This document shows, piece after piece, positions 1 through 7,159 of a stretch of 10,232 nucleotides of DNA. The DNA is taken from contig JAPYQE010000233.1 of the NCBI GenBank assembly GCA_029941315.1, forward strand, positions 1-10,232, in the 5' to 3' direction. This stretch comes from GCA-2724215 sp015660315. Its GTDB lineage: Bacteria > Latescibacterota > UBA2968 > UBA8231. Every line of letters starts with the position of its first letter. Position 1 is the stretch's first letter. The position numbers were made by a program, and so were the translations under genes. The notes below the pieces were generated by a model. It saw only the letters and a program-made list of their open reading frames with translations. It was not told where the DNA came from and ran no database searches.

Positions 1-24
1 TTCCGTCACGATGAAAGAGCCGTC

Positions 25-222
25 TTGTTATATTTTCTCGCCTTTGTATTTCCTCCCGCCGCCGTTATAATGCGCGGTAGAGTTTTTCAAGCTTGGCTCA
101 GCGCGGCTTTATGGGCAATCGCCCTCGTGTCGATTTTGGTCGATGTCGGCGTTTACGCCCTGCCACTGTGCATCGCGCATGGCCTCTTTGTGGTCTATTG
201 GTATAAAGAGGATCATCGCTAG
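25..222 (+). CDS. Pmp3/YqaE-like small membrane protein
   Basis: This is a 65-residue hydrophobic protein with two predicted membrane segments, roughly residues 2-16 and 22-47, followed by a third hydrophobic patch. The opening (YFLAFVFPPAAVIMRGRVFQ) and the ending (IAHGLFVVYWYKEDHR) match the pattern of the Pmp3/YqaE family: LAI-LPP-AV, then a glycine or basic turn, then I-HALxVV. Members are usually about 50-55 residues, so this one carries an insertion of roughly ten residues in the middle. In other organisms the family is linked to membrane potential and salt or cold stress, but the biochemical role is unclear. The start is a TTG preceded by a GAAAGAG ribosome-binding site at 13-19. The frame stays open to the window edge, so a start further upstream cannot be excluded. 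The family call is from memory of the motif and is moderately confident. Confidence 0.6.
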   Translation: MLYFLAFVFPPAAVIMRGRVFQAWLSAALWAIALVSILVDVGVYALPLCIAHGLFVVYWYKEDHR

Positions 223-348
223 TAGCAGGAGTCCGGCGGGCAAACACCTTAGGTTGCGCGTTTATGCGCGCCGGAATGGGCCAGTCCCTCTGCTGCGCTT
301 GCTTGGGCGTAGTGGCAATAAGTGTTTCGGTAACGAGTGATCCGAGTA

Positions 349-505
349 TCATTGCCAGTATTGCGATAGAATTTCGCGCGCTGCTTCCAGCTGGATATCT
401 GCTTCAATCAATCGCTTTGAGCGTTTCGGTTTGCCTGTCGCTGCGGGCGAGAGCGATGGCGAATAGCGCGCGGCTGACGAGGCGGATCATTTGCGGTGTT
501 ATCAT
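349..505 (-). pseudogene. possible frameshifted small helical ORF (DUF6483-like)
   Basis: From an ATG at 503-505 the minus strand reads MITPQMIRLVSRALFAIALA and continues to a TGA at 404-406 after 33 residues. If one T is removed at that point, the frame continues as AIDEADIQLEAAREILSQYW and ends at 349-351. This gives an amphipathic helical product of about 51 residues. The opening M-I-x-x-x-M-I-R-L, the alanine-rich helix and the E-A-D repeat resemble my memory of short DUF6483-type proteins, but this is weak. There is no recognisable ribosome-binding site. It could be a decayed small gene, a one-base sequencing error, or chance. Confidence 0.22.
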
Positions 506-568
506 GGAAAGATAGATTTGCATGACGAGTTGGACACCTTTCTTAACTTACCTCCTTATTACACGAAA

Positions 569-598
569 TTGCACGAATAATTATTGCTTAGATTGTAT
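569..598 (+). promoter_or_regulatory. weak candidate promoter upstream of the ceramidase-family gene
   Basis: Within the AT-rich stretch, TTGCAC at 569-574 is followed 18 bases later by TTGTAT at 593-598. TAGATT at 589-594 is an alternative -10 with a poor spacer. Matches to the sigma70 consensus are modest. The position, about 120 bases before the ATG at 718, and the local AT richness are the main support. Confidence 0.22.
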
Positions 599-705
599 TC
601 GTCTAAAGGGTGTTGTATCTCTGGATGCCGCGTACAGGGCCTCGTCGGATCAGCAAAAAGAGTCGCCGAGGCAGGTTGGTGGACCGGATCATGTGGTCAA
701 AGAAC

Positions 706-710
706 AGGAG
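706..710 (+). promoter_or_regulatory. ribosome-binding site that fixes the ceramidase-family start
   Basis: AGGAG lies seven bases before the ATG at 718. It supports that start over the in-frame ATG at 691 and over the further upstream candidate at 610. Translation upstream of 718 is arginine-rich and unlike the family. Homology begins right after 718 with AGWAQIDITPPLGLPMGG. Confidence 0.7.
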
Positions 711-717
711 TCGGGTT

Positions 718-2052
718 ATGCAGAATAACCGCGCCGGCTGGGCGCAAATAGATATCACGCCGCCCTTGGGGCTGCCGATGGGTGGACGCGGATCACGATT
801 TACCCCGGGTGCCGCCGTATTGGATCCACTGCTGGCACAGGCGTTAGTGCTCGAAGACCAGACAGGGCAGCGGATGTTGTGGGTCTCGATGGATATGATC
901 GGTATGTCGTATCATGCGACGGCCGAGTTTCGCTACGAGTTGATGGCGGCGACGGGCATTCCCTTTGATGCCATCGTGATAAACGCTTCGCACACGCACA
1001 GTGGGCCGATGACTGGGTTTGAGGGCTATGCGACTTTGCAGCCGAAGCCCGAACAAATGAAAGCTTATGAAACGGGTCTGATCGCCAAGACGGTGCGTAT
1101 GGCGCACGAGGCGATCGCGCGGTTGGCACCGGCGAAGGTGAGCGTACATCGCGGGCTATCGGCTATCGGTATCAATCGCCGGCGGCGCGACCCGGCGGGA
1201 CAGATGGGCATGGGGCCGGATCCGGAGGGCTTTTACAATAGGGATTTATGGGTGCTGGATGTTGTGGTGGCTGATGCGCGTTCGATCATCTTTTCGTATG
1301 GGTGCCATCCAGTATTGGTCTACGGTTATGCCTACGACAGTATTTCGGCGGATTGGCCGGGCGTATGCCGCAATCGTTTGCAAGAAGCGCTCGGCGGCGA
1401 TGTACAAGCACAGTTTATCCAGGGTTTGGCCGGCAATGTGCGCCCGCGTCAGGTGGCGGATCTGGATCAGGGAATTTTCCGCAAACCGACTACGGCGCAA
1501 GACCATATGGCGGCAGGGGCGCAATTGGCCGATGATGTGTTGTCGGCATTGGGAACTGGTGGCGAGGCGCTCGACCTTGAGTTGGCGGCGGTGGCCGGTT
1601 TTGCTTTGGCGCCACGGGACCTCGACAAGGCGCCGTCGTTGGAATATTGGCAGGAGTTGGCATCGAGCGACGATGAACTCAACCGCAATGTCGGTGCGTA
1701 TTGGGCCGAGCGCATTGTAGCCGGTTTGCCGCCAATGCCCGTAGTGCCTTGGAGTGTTGGTCTGATGCGCTTGGCGAAGGGGCACCAGATCGCCTGGATG
1801 TCGGGGGAGCCGTTGGCTGAATGGTTGCGTCATTTGCGCGACTGGCTGGATGATGAAGGGCTGGTCGCCTGGGGGTATTGCCAAGACGGGAGGTGTTATA
1901 TGCCGACGGATGAAATTATACCCGAAGGCGGCTATGAGGTCGGGCCGTCGAATACGTATAACAAAAGCGGGCCGACGCCCTTTGCAGTGGGCATCAATAA
2001 AGCGGCAAGGGAAGCTTTTCTGAAACTAGCCCAGCAAATAAAGATCTGTTAG
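718..2052 (+). CDS. neutral/alkaline ceramidase-family hydrolase (PF04734-like)
   Basis: The protein has 444 residues and starts at the ATG after AGGAG. It carries the hallmarks of the neutral ceramidase N-terminal domain: the opening GWAQIDITPPLGLPMGGRG, NASHTHSGP (His92, His94), INRRRRDP at about 152, GCHP (His197), SADWPG at about 210, FIQGLAGNVRPR at about 233, SGEP (Glu364) and a late CYMPT (Tyr394) with GGYEVGP. By analogy with Pseudomonas neutral ceramidase, His92, His197, Glu364 and Tyr394 are candidate zinc ligands. Classical enzymes are 650-750 residues, secreted, and carry a C-terminal Ig-like domain. This one has no signal peptide and ends after the catalytic domain, so it is probably cytoplasmic. 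Ceramide N-deacylation is therefore only one option; many such short bacterial homologs have unknown substrates. Its TAG overlaps the TAA of the convergent symporter gene. Confidence 0.85.
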   Translation: MQNNRAGWAQIDITPPLGLPMGGRGSRFTPGAAVLDPLLAQALVLEDQTGQRMLWVSMDMIGMSYHATAEFRYELMAATGIPFDAIVINASHTHSGPMTGFEGYATLQPKPEQMKAYETGLIAKTVRMAHEAIARLAPAKVSVHRGLSAIGINRRRRDPAGQMGMGPDPEGFYNRDLWVLDVVVADARSIIFSYGCHPVLVYGYAYDSISADWPGVCRNRLQEALGGDVQAQFIQGLAGNVRPRQVADLDQGIFRKPTTAQDHMAAGAQLADDVLSALGTGGEALDLELAAVAGFALAPRDLDKAPSLEYWQELASSDDELNRNVGAYWAERIVAGLPPMPVVPWSVGLMRLAKGHQIAWMSGEPLAEWLRHLRDWLDDEGLVAWGYCQDGRCYMPTDEIIPEGGYEVGPSNTYNKSGPTPFAVGINKAAREAFLKLAQQIKIC

Positions 2053-3647
2053 GTCTGCTCACGAGTAAAATGACTGACTACGGCAAAGGTCAGCACATTA
2101 AAACACAAACCCCAAGCTCCGGTGTCGATCATCGTCTTCATACTGCCGAGCACGTCTTTTAGCGCTTCGCCGGCGAGCATGGGGAAGAAGGGGCTGAGAA
2201 AAAAGATGGTCGTTAGGCCGACGCATAAGCCTGCGATCGCGCCCTGGCGCGTGCCCCGGCGCAGATAGAGCATATCGACGGTCAGCGGCAATAATTGCGT
2301 GGAAAAGGCGATGGCCAACAGACCGAGGACGACGATCATGCCGAGCGGATTGCTCTCGGAGCGGTGGGCTAATATCACTAAAAAGAGTGCCAAGCATGTT
2401 ACGGCGGTGATGATCAAACGGCCGATCCAGGTCTTTTCGCGCTGCGAGGCTTGTGGGCGGATAAACTGGTCGTAGATATCGTGGGTGAGCAGCGCGCTGA
2501 GCGCGTGCAGGTTGGAGTCGGCGGTGCTCATGGCCGCGGCCATGATGGCGACTAAGATTAGCGCAGCCAAAACGGCGCCCAAAGACCCGAGCAATTCGGG
2601 CAGGTGGTTTTTCAAGACCACGACTAAAATCTGGTCGAATTCCCCGGCGGTTTGTCCCACCGCAGGGTGCGGCAGGATTTTGCCCGCCGCGTCGATGAGA
2701 TAGGCGCCGGTGCTATCGGTCAGAGGATAGAGCACTTGGCCGCCGATACCAACCAACATGACCCCGAAAAAAAAGCAGAGCGTCAAGACGGCGGCGAAGA
2801 TCAGTGCGCTGCGGCGCAATACCTGGCTCGAACGTGCGGCGTAGAAGCGCATCCATTGGGCGGGCTGGATCATTGAACCCAATGAGGCGAAGAGCGAGGC
2901 GGTGAAGAGGATTTCCGGGGTCCAGCGGCCAGAGGTACCCGGCGCCGATAGCGAGCGGGTCGGTAGTTTGGCTACCTCCGCAAAAAAGTTTACCGGGCCA
3001 CCTAGGACCCAGACGGCGGCGATGCCGGCCAATAACATGCCGCCGACCAGCAAACTGCCTTGCACCACATCGGTCCAGGCGACCGAGCGCATGCCGCCGA
3101 TCATGATATAGAGCATGGTGACCAACGCCAAAAGACCGGCGCCGATTTCAAAGGCGTCGGTGCCTGGAAAGAGTTGTTGCGACAGAATGCCGCCGGCTTG
3201 GATCTGCATTACGACATAGGGTACGGCGTAGAGCAGGCCGACGAAGGCGACCAATAGCCGCAGGCCGACGCGGCTTTGGTAGTGGGCCGAGATCATGTCG
3301 GCGGGGGTGACATAGCCGTGTTGGCGGCCTGCTTTGCGGATGCGATCGCCAAGCAGGTAGATGGCGACGCCGGCGACGGGCACGTTGAGGCTGAATAGGG
3401 CGAAGACTACGCCGTCGCGGTAGACCATGCCGGGCGCGCCGAGCAGGGCGAAGGAGCTGAAGAAGGTGGCCATGATGGTTAGGGCTGAGACGACCCAACC
3501 CTGCGAGCGGCCGGCCAGATAATAATCCTCTTCGCTCTCGCCCTGGCGGCGGCGGTACCCCTGAATGCCGAAGAATAGCAATAGCAGCAGATAGAGGCCG
3601 AGCACGATATAGGGTATTGAACCTAGTCCGGTGGTTTCAGGCATCAT
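2049..3647 (-). CDS. sodium:solute symporter (SSS family)
   Basis: This 532-residue polytopic protein is the normal length for the SSS family (TC 2.A.21, LeuT fold, about 13 helices). It has the typical N-terminal DYYLAGRSQGW (41-51) leading into TM helices, YIMIGGMRSVAWTDVVQG at 180-197, and AAAMSTADSNL at 370-380, whose serine and threonine residues correspond to the conserved Na+ site region. The substrate cannot be read from sequence; family members carry sugars, amino acids, carboxylates, pantothenate or sialic acid. It begins with two adjacent ATGs and overlaps the preceding small membrane-protein gene by 11 bases, so it is probably translationally coupled. GGCGGG upstream is only a weak ribosome-binding site. 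It is the last gene of the minus-strand operon and terminates head-on against the ceramidase-family gene. I infer that it imports the substrate or product of the GH116 enzyme. Confidence 0.92.
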   Translation of the reverse strand: MMPETTGLGSIPYIVLGLYLLLLLFFGIQGYRRRQGESEEDYYLAGRSQGWVVSALTIMATFFSSFALLGAPGMVYRDGVVFALFSLNVPVAGVAIYLLGDRIRKAGRQHGYVTPADMISAHYQSRVGLRLLVAFVGLLYAVPYVVMQIQAGGILSQQLFPGTDAFEIGAGLLALVTMLYIMIGGMRSVAWTDVVQGSLLVGGMLLAGIAAVWVLGGPVNFFAEVAKLPTRSLSAPGTSGRWTPEILFTASLFASLGSMIQPAQWMRFYAARSSQVLRRSALIFAAVLTLCFFFGVMLVGIGGQVLYPLTDSTGAYLIDAAGKILPHPAVGQTAGEFDQILVVVLKNHLPELLGSLGAVLAALILVAIMAAAMSTADSNLHALSALLTHDIYDQFIRPQASQREKTWIGRLIITAVTCLALFLVILAHRSESNPLGMIVVLGLLAIAFSTQLLPLTVDMLYLRRGTRQGAIAGLCVGLTTIFFLSPFFPMLAGEALKDVLGSMKTMIDTGAWGLCFNVLTFAVVSHFTREQT

Positions 3648-3864
3648 CGTCTGCCCGCCATAAGTGTTTATAAGCGTAGAGGATCACGGCGAATTGTACC
3701 ACATACCAGCAGAGCCCCCAGACGTATATGACCGGCAGGCCGAACGCGAGGAAGTCGGCTTTGGGGTCGAGCGGGTCAGGGTTGATCAGGTACAGACCCG
3801 GTCCTGCGCCCATAAAGACAGCGAGCAGAAAAAGGAAAATGAGCAAGTTGCGGATGTTGTTCAT
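3637..3864 (-). CDS. DUF3311-like small membrane protein, symporter partner
   Basis: The product has 75 residues and two predicted membrane helices, about 6-27 and 42-66, with charged ends (KHLWRADDDA). The second helix reads GLPVIYVWGLCWYVVQF, which matches the DUF3311/YhdT-like pattern GLPxxYxWxxxW found in small proteins encoded next to SSS transporters. It is probably an accessory subunit or stabiliser of the downstream symporter, which is inference from position. The ATG lies within the ATGA that also ends the NUDIX gene. There is no visible ribosome-binding site, so translation likely depends on reinitiation. Its own stop lies 11 bases inside the symporter gene. Confidence 0.8.
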   Translation of the reverse strand: MNNIRNLLIFLFLLAVFMGAGPGLYLINPDPLDPKADFLAFGLPVIYVWGLCWYVVQFAVILYAYKHLWRADDDA

Positions 3865-4448
3865 GCTTGTTCTATTGTTTCGGGCAGCGGCTGGCCGGCC
3901 AATTGCATGAGTTGTGCGACAAAGCGGTAGGTAATGCCCCAGAGCAAGGGCCTGTTCGGTCCCAACAGGTCGATCGCGGGTAGGTGGCGTGAAAAGCCGC
4001 GGTTGGCGAAAGTGCGGCTGAGTTGTCGGGCCGGATCGGTCAGGTTGCTGAAGGGCTGCCAGAAGGCGGTAGTGACCTCGTCGTTGAGTTGCAATTGATT
4101 GGCCTTTTCTACTCGATAGACAAAGGCGGCGACCTCGATGCCGAAGGTCTGGGTCGTGAGATCGTCGAGGCGGCCCAGGTAGTGGTCCGCCCGCAGTTCG
4201 AGGCCGATCTCTTCGCGTGTCTCGCGTTCGGCGGCTTCGCGCAGATCGGCGTCACTCGTTTCAACTCGACCGCCGGGAAAGGCGATATCTCCGGACCAAG
4301 GGTCGCCCTTTACGCGGGCGCGCTCGATAAAGAGCAACTGCGGGCTTGCACCTTCCTGTAAGATCGCGGCGACGGCGCTGCCAGGAGTTTTGGCGGTGAC
4401 CGGAGTGCGCGTGGCGAGGGCGCGATGGATGTCGTTGAGGGGGTTCAC
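3861..4448 (-). CDS. NUDIX hydrolase, CoA-pyrophosphatase (NudL) type
   Basis: This 195-residue protein has an intact NUDIX signature: DIAFPGGRVE at 54-63 followed by REAAERETREEIGL at 70-83, with the metal-binding glutamates in RETREE. The preceding LLFIERARVKGDPWSGDIAF corresponds to the LLxxRxxxLRxHxGxxAFPGG element of coenzyme A pyrophosphatases. The C-terminal RPLLWGITYRF matches their IWGLTARI element. The expected reaction is hydrolysis of CoA or another nucleoside diphosphate derivative in the cytoplasm. The start is GTG, inside a GTGA shared with the stop of the zinc-ribbon gene, and no ribosome-binding site precedes it. Its place inside a hydrolase-transporter operon may be incidental housekeeping. 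A role with acyl-CoA or sugar-nucleotide intermediates is possible but not shown. Confidence 0.87.
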   Translation of the reverse strand: MNPLNDIHRALATRTPVTAKTPGSAVAAILQEGASPQLLFIERARVKGDPWSGDIAFPGGRVETSDADLREAAERETREEIGLELRADHYLGRLDDLTTQTFGIEVAAFVYRVEKANQLQLNDEVTTAFWQPFSNLTDPARQLSRTFANRGFSRHLPAIDLLGPNRPLLWGITYRFVAQLMQLAGQPLPETIEQA

Positions 4449-4654
4449 TGGGTGAAAAGGTCGAAGACATTGCTGAGGGTTGAACTGTCGGCTGCGTCGA
4501 CTTCGCTATGACTGTAGCGATTATAGATCACCGTGCTGAACTTGCGATTCTGTATGTCGAAGATTTTACTCGAAAAGCCGCCAACGGTGCGAATTTCGCC
4601 GATATCGCAATCGCGGTGGCCGCACTTGGCGCATGCGAAATTTAAGGTGTCCAT
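4445..4654 (-). CDS. zinc-ribbon-family small protein with degenerate second knuckle
   Basis: The 69-residue product follows the small zinc-ribbon nucleic-acid-binding family (DUF2082/PF09855 type) almost end to end. It has an N-terminal CAKCGHRD, the family core GEIRTVGGFSSKIFDIQNRK, FSTV, and the tail ADSSTLSNVFDLFT. Family members normally carry a second C-x-x-C-G-Y-T-E after the FTTV segment. Here that site reads YNRYSHSE, so both cysteines are tyrosine and the glycine is serine. The protein therefore keeps only Cys8 and Cys11, plus Cys16, and should not form a normal four-cysteine zinc site. The function of the family is unknown. AGGGG precedes the ATG by about eight bases, and the gap to the GH116 stop is 12 bases. 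It overlaps the NUDIX gene by 4 bases. Confidence 0.82.
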   Translation of the reverse strand: MDTLNFACAKCGHRDCDIGEIRTVGGFSSKIFDIQNRKFSTVIYNRYSHSEVDAADSSTLSNVFDLFTQ

Positions 4655-4666
4655 AGAGCGAGCCCC

Positions 4667-7159
4667 TCAGAGCTTGATGATGAAAGTGGTGGCGCGGCCT
4701 GGACGCAGGCTGCGAACGCGCGGAAAAGTATAGGTGGCGTAGTCGGTCAGGGTGAAGTGGTGCAGGGGCAGGGTGCCGTGCAAGACTTGTAGCTCGATGC
4801 GCGCAGAGTGGGCACTCTTTGTAATTTTGCAGGTGCCCCAGGCGTAGCCGGTGGACCAGAAAGCGGTGCCGTCGCGCGGGGCAAAATGCATTTGCCGCTC
4901 GACGCCTGAATAGCGGAAGCCGGTCAGGGCCAAGACAGCGGCCCAAGAGACCATCGCGCGGGCGTAGTGGTGGCCGCACTCGGCTTCGTCGAAGGGGCTG
5001 CGTTTGCGGCCGTCGTAGCGGTCGCGGATATCGCGGATGGCCTGCAGGCCAGTTTTTTCCTGACCTTCATAGAGCATGCCAATGGCCGCGGTATATTCGA
5101 AACCGGTCATGACCTCGGTGAAGTAGGGGAAGGGATTGTGTGGCCGCTCGCCGGGATAGCTGGCCATCAGCAACGCGGCCTCATCGTCGAGGGCATAGCT
5201 GCGCATGCAGTTGAAGTGTTTTTTGAGCGGTGCGCGGCGGTTGTATTTCCAGATGCTTTTGAGGGTTTTGCGCACGTGGCGTTTGTCGGCTAGATAGCCG
5301 AGCCCACAGATATGGGCCAGCAGTTGGCCGATGAGCTGGTCGACCAGACAGCCGGGGCCGAGCTGGTAGTCGGGGTTGCCAAGTACTTTTCCGCCCATGC
5401 CGAGTTGCAGGCTGGTGGCCACGTCTGACGCGCGGCGCGGCGGTTTGATCAGGTGTTCGTAGTATTCGCCATTGAAGAGATGTTCGTCGAGCCAGCGCGA
5501 ACCCTGGTCGAAGAGCGTGCGGCAGCGCCCGGCGAAATTCGGGTCGTCGAGATAGTTTGCCATTTCTTCGGCGGCGCGCAGGGCGGCCAGATACCAGAAA
5601 CCCATCTGCGGATTGGGGCCGTAGTATTCGACATCCATGGTATTGTGCTGGCAGCCTTCCATCACGCCGTCCTGGTCGGCGTCCCAGCCGCCCTTGATCC
5701 AGCAGAATTCGAGTGCTTTCACCACCTGTGGGTAGAGTTTTTGTAAAAAGGCGTCATCACCCGAGAGCTGCCAGTCGCGGAAGACCTTGACTATGCAGCC
5801 CATCTGCCCGTCGGCGGCGGCCTTGTCGAAGTCCAGGGCGCGGCTGAGCGGCAGATAGACGCGGAAGCTCATCATGCCGTCGGCGCGCATCGCGTGCAGG
5901 AATTCTATTTCGCGCATTGAGCGAGAAAGGTCGCCAAAGAGAAAGGCGGTGGCCTGCTCGTAGTTCCAGACGTGGGTACACGATCCGAGACAGCAGCCCG
6001 AATCGTCGCCGCAGCCCTCCCAACCGAAGAAGTGGCCGTCGGGGGTGCGGAAGCAGGTTTGCGAGCGCAGGGTGCTCAAATTGGCGAGTGCGGATTCTTT
6101 GACCTCGTGCGGCAGATCGCTTTGGCAGAAGGCGCTGACAAAGCTGAGGGTCTGTTTTTCGAGTCTATTGAGCTGTGGGGCGATTTTGGCGGCGGCGTCC
6201 CAGGCGTCGCTAAATTGCGTGGTATAATAATTGCCGATGAGGTCTTCGTCGCCGCAGCAATCGTCCTTGCCCGGAGTCCAGGTCATGCGATTGGGGAAGT
6301 GCCAGGTAAGCAGAAAGGTGATGGTCTTGCTCTGGCCGGGAGACAAGGCGGTGGAGACGGCGAGCGAGGCCATGGGGGCATCCTGGCCGTCGCTGCGGCG
6401 ATTTTCGAGCTGGCCGTCGTGGGAAAAGTCGTCCCAGAAATCCAATAGCGAGGTGCCCCAGCCGGCCTTGAGCCAGGCGGTGCGGGCGCTGAGTCCGCTG
6501 CGGGCGGTGGTGCTCAGTGCCAGCGAACCCCATTGCGCGGATCGTTGGTCGACGTCGCGCGAGTCCAAAAAGAGGCCGCTGATGTTTTTGCGTTGGCGGA
6601 AGCGGTTGCGATTTTTATCGGCGGCGCCTTCTGTGCCGTCGCTGCCGACGAAGTTGGGTAGGGAGCCGCAGACGGCGACGTCGATTTTATTTTGCGTCGG
6701 GTTGTGCAGGTGGTAGCGCAGCACGGCGACCGGCAGCCCGCTGGCGTCGGCATCCGTCGGCACGAGCGGGTTGAAGGCCTCTAGACGCACGCGGACGGGC
6801 ACATGCGGGTCGGAGAGTTGCACTTGGCCCAAGGGATAGGCGGCGGCAAATGAGCAATCGGCGAAGCGCGGCAGGCCATGGTTGGCCGAGTCGCTGCCCG
6901 AGGCACCTTCGTATAGGCTCAAGTCGAGCGGGCCTTCGAGTGCTCGGGTGACCGCCTCGCCGCCTTTGGGTTTGCTCCAGAGGGCGAAGAAGGGTTTGCC
7001 GGAGAAGCGTTCTCCGGGAATGAATCCCTTGGCCGGGCGGTTGACTATTTCCCAATCGCGCAGGTCGCCCCGGCCGCCCAAGGAGACGGTGCCAGTGCCG
7101 ATACCGCCCAAGGGTAGAGCAATGCGGGCGAGGTGGTCGCAGTCGTAGGTTTTGAGCAC
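4667..7159 (-). CDS. GH116 (GBA2-like) glycoside hydrolase
   Basis: This 830-residue protein has the GH116 architecture: an N-terminal beta domain opening with IALPLGGIGTGTVSLGG (13-29) and GDLRDWEIVNRPAKGF, then an (alpha/alpha)6 catalytic domain (DUF608-like). From remembered alignment to TxGH116 and human GBA2, the nucleophile is probably Glu381 in FFGWEGCG and the acid/base Asp509 in QHNTMDVEYYGPN. Glu725 and Arg734 in DEAECGHHYAR would be the pair that binds glucose O6. The spacing of Glu381 to Glu725 fits that alignment. Family activities are beta-glucosidase, beta-xylosidase and glucosylceramidase. There is no signal peptide, so it likely acts in the cytoplasm. The start used is GTG, without a clear ribosome-binding site. 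The frame stays open upstream and WPVLKTYD looks native, so the true start may lie further 5'. It is the first gene of the operon. Confidence 0.9.
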   Translation of the reverse strand: MLKTYDCDHLARIALPLGGIGTGTVSLGGRGDLRDWEIVNRPAKGFIPGERFSGKPFFALWSKPKGGEAVTRALEGPLDLSLYEGASGSDSANHGLPRFADCSFAAAYPLGQVQLSDPHVPVRVRLEAFNPLVPTDADASGLPVAVLRYHLHNPTQNKIDVAVCGSLPNFVGSDGTEGAADKNRNRFRQRKNISGLFLDSRDVDQRSAQWGSLALSTTARSGLSARTAWLKAGWGTSLLDFWDDFSHDGQLENRRSDGQDAPMASLAVSTALSPGQSKTITFLLTWHFPNRMTWTPGKDDCCGDEDLIGNYYTTQFSDAWDAAAKIAPQLNRLEKQTLSFVSAFCQSDLPHEVKESALANLSTLRSQTCFRTPDGHFFGWEGCGDDSGCCLGSCTHVWNYEQATAFLFGDLSRSMREIEFLHAMRADGMMSFRVYLPLSRALDFDKAAADGQMGCIVKVFRDWQLSGDDAFLQKLYPQVVKALEFCWIKGGWDADQDGVMEGCQHNTMDVEYYGPNPQMGFWYLAALRAAEEMANYLDDPNFAGRCRTLFDQGSRWLDEHLFNGEYYEHLIKPPRRASDVATSLQLGMGGKVLGNPDYQLGPGCLVDQLIGQLLAHICGLGYLADKRHVRKTLKSIWKYNRRAPLKKHFNCMRSYALDDEAALLMASYPGERPHNPFPYFTEVMTGFEYTAAIGMLYEGQEKTGLQAIRDIRDRYDGRKRSPFDEAECGHHYARAMVSWAAVLALTGFRYSGVERQMHFAPRDGTAFWSTGYAWGTCKITKSAHSARIELQVLHGTLPLHHFTLTDYATYTFPRVRSLRPGRATTFIIKL

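Larger units (their letters stand above)
223..717. other. intergenic region without a convincing intact gene
   Basis: These 495 bases separate the small membrane protein from the ceramidase-family gene. Open frames exist on both strands, but they are short, start without ribosome-binding sites and give low-complexity or Ser/Arg-rich translations typical of GC-rich noise. The exception is a helical minus-strand stretch at 349-505, listed separately. Positions about 535-610 are clearly more AT-rich than the surroundings and probably hold the promoter for the downstream gene. I see no tRNA, no strong hairpin terminator and no long repeat. Confidence 0.6.

Noticed and set aside
264..515. 83-residue plus-strand frame in the left intergenic region
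   Set aside because: It is a low-complexity Ser/Ala/Val translation with no start signal, and it overlaps the better minus-strand candidate.
610..717. N-terminal extension of the ceramidase-family protein from upstream in-frame starts
   Set aside because: The extension is arginine-rich, unlike the family, and AGGAG sits seven bases before the ATG at 718.
522..728. 68-residue plus-strand frame overlapping the ceramidase-family start
   Set aside because: It has no ribosome-binding site and no recognisable motif, and it overlaps a well-supported gene start.
1246..1884. 212-residue frame antisense to the ceramidase-family gene
   Set aside because: The opposite strand carries all the conserved ceramidase motifs, and this frame has none.
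5972..6716. Long frames antisense to the GH116 gene (158 and 161 residues)
   Set aside because: They are GC-rich shadow frames of a clearly conserved 830-residue gene and show no family motifs.
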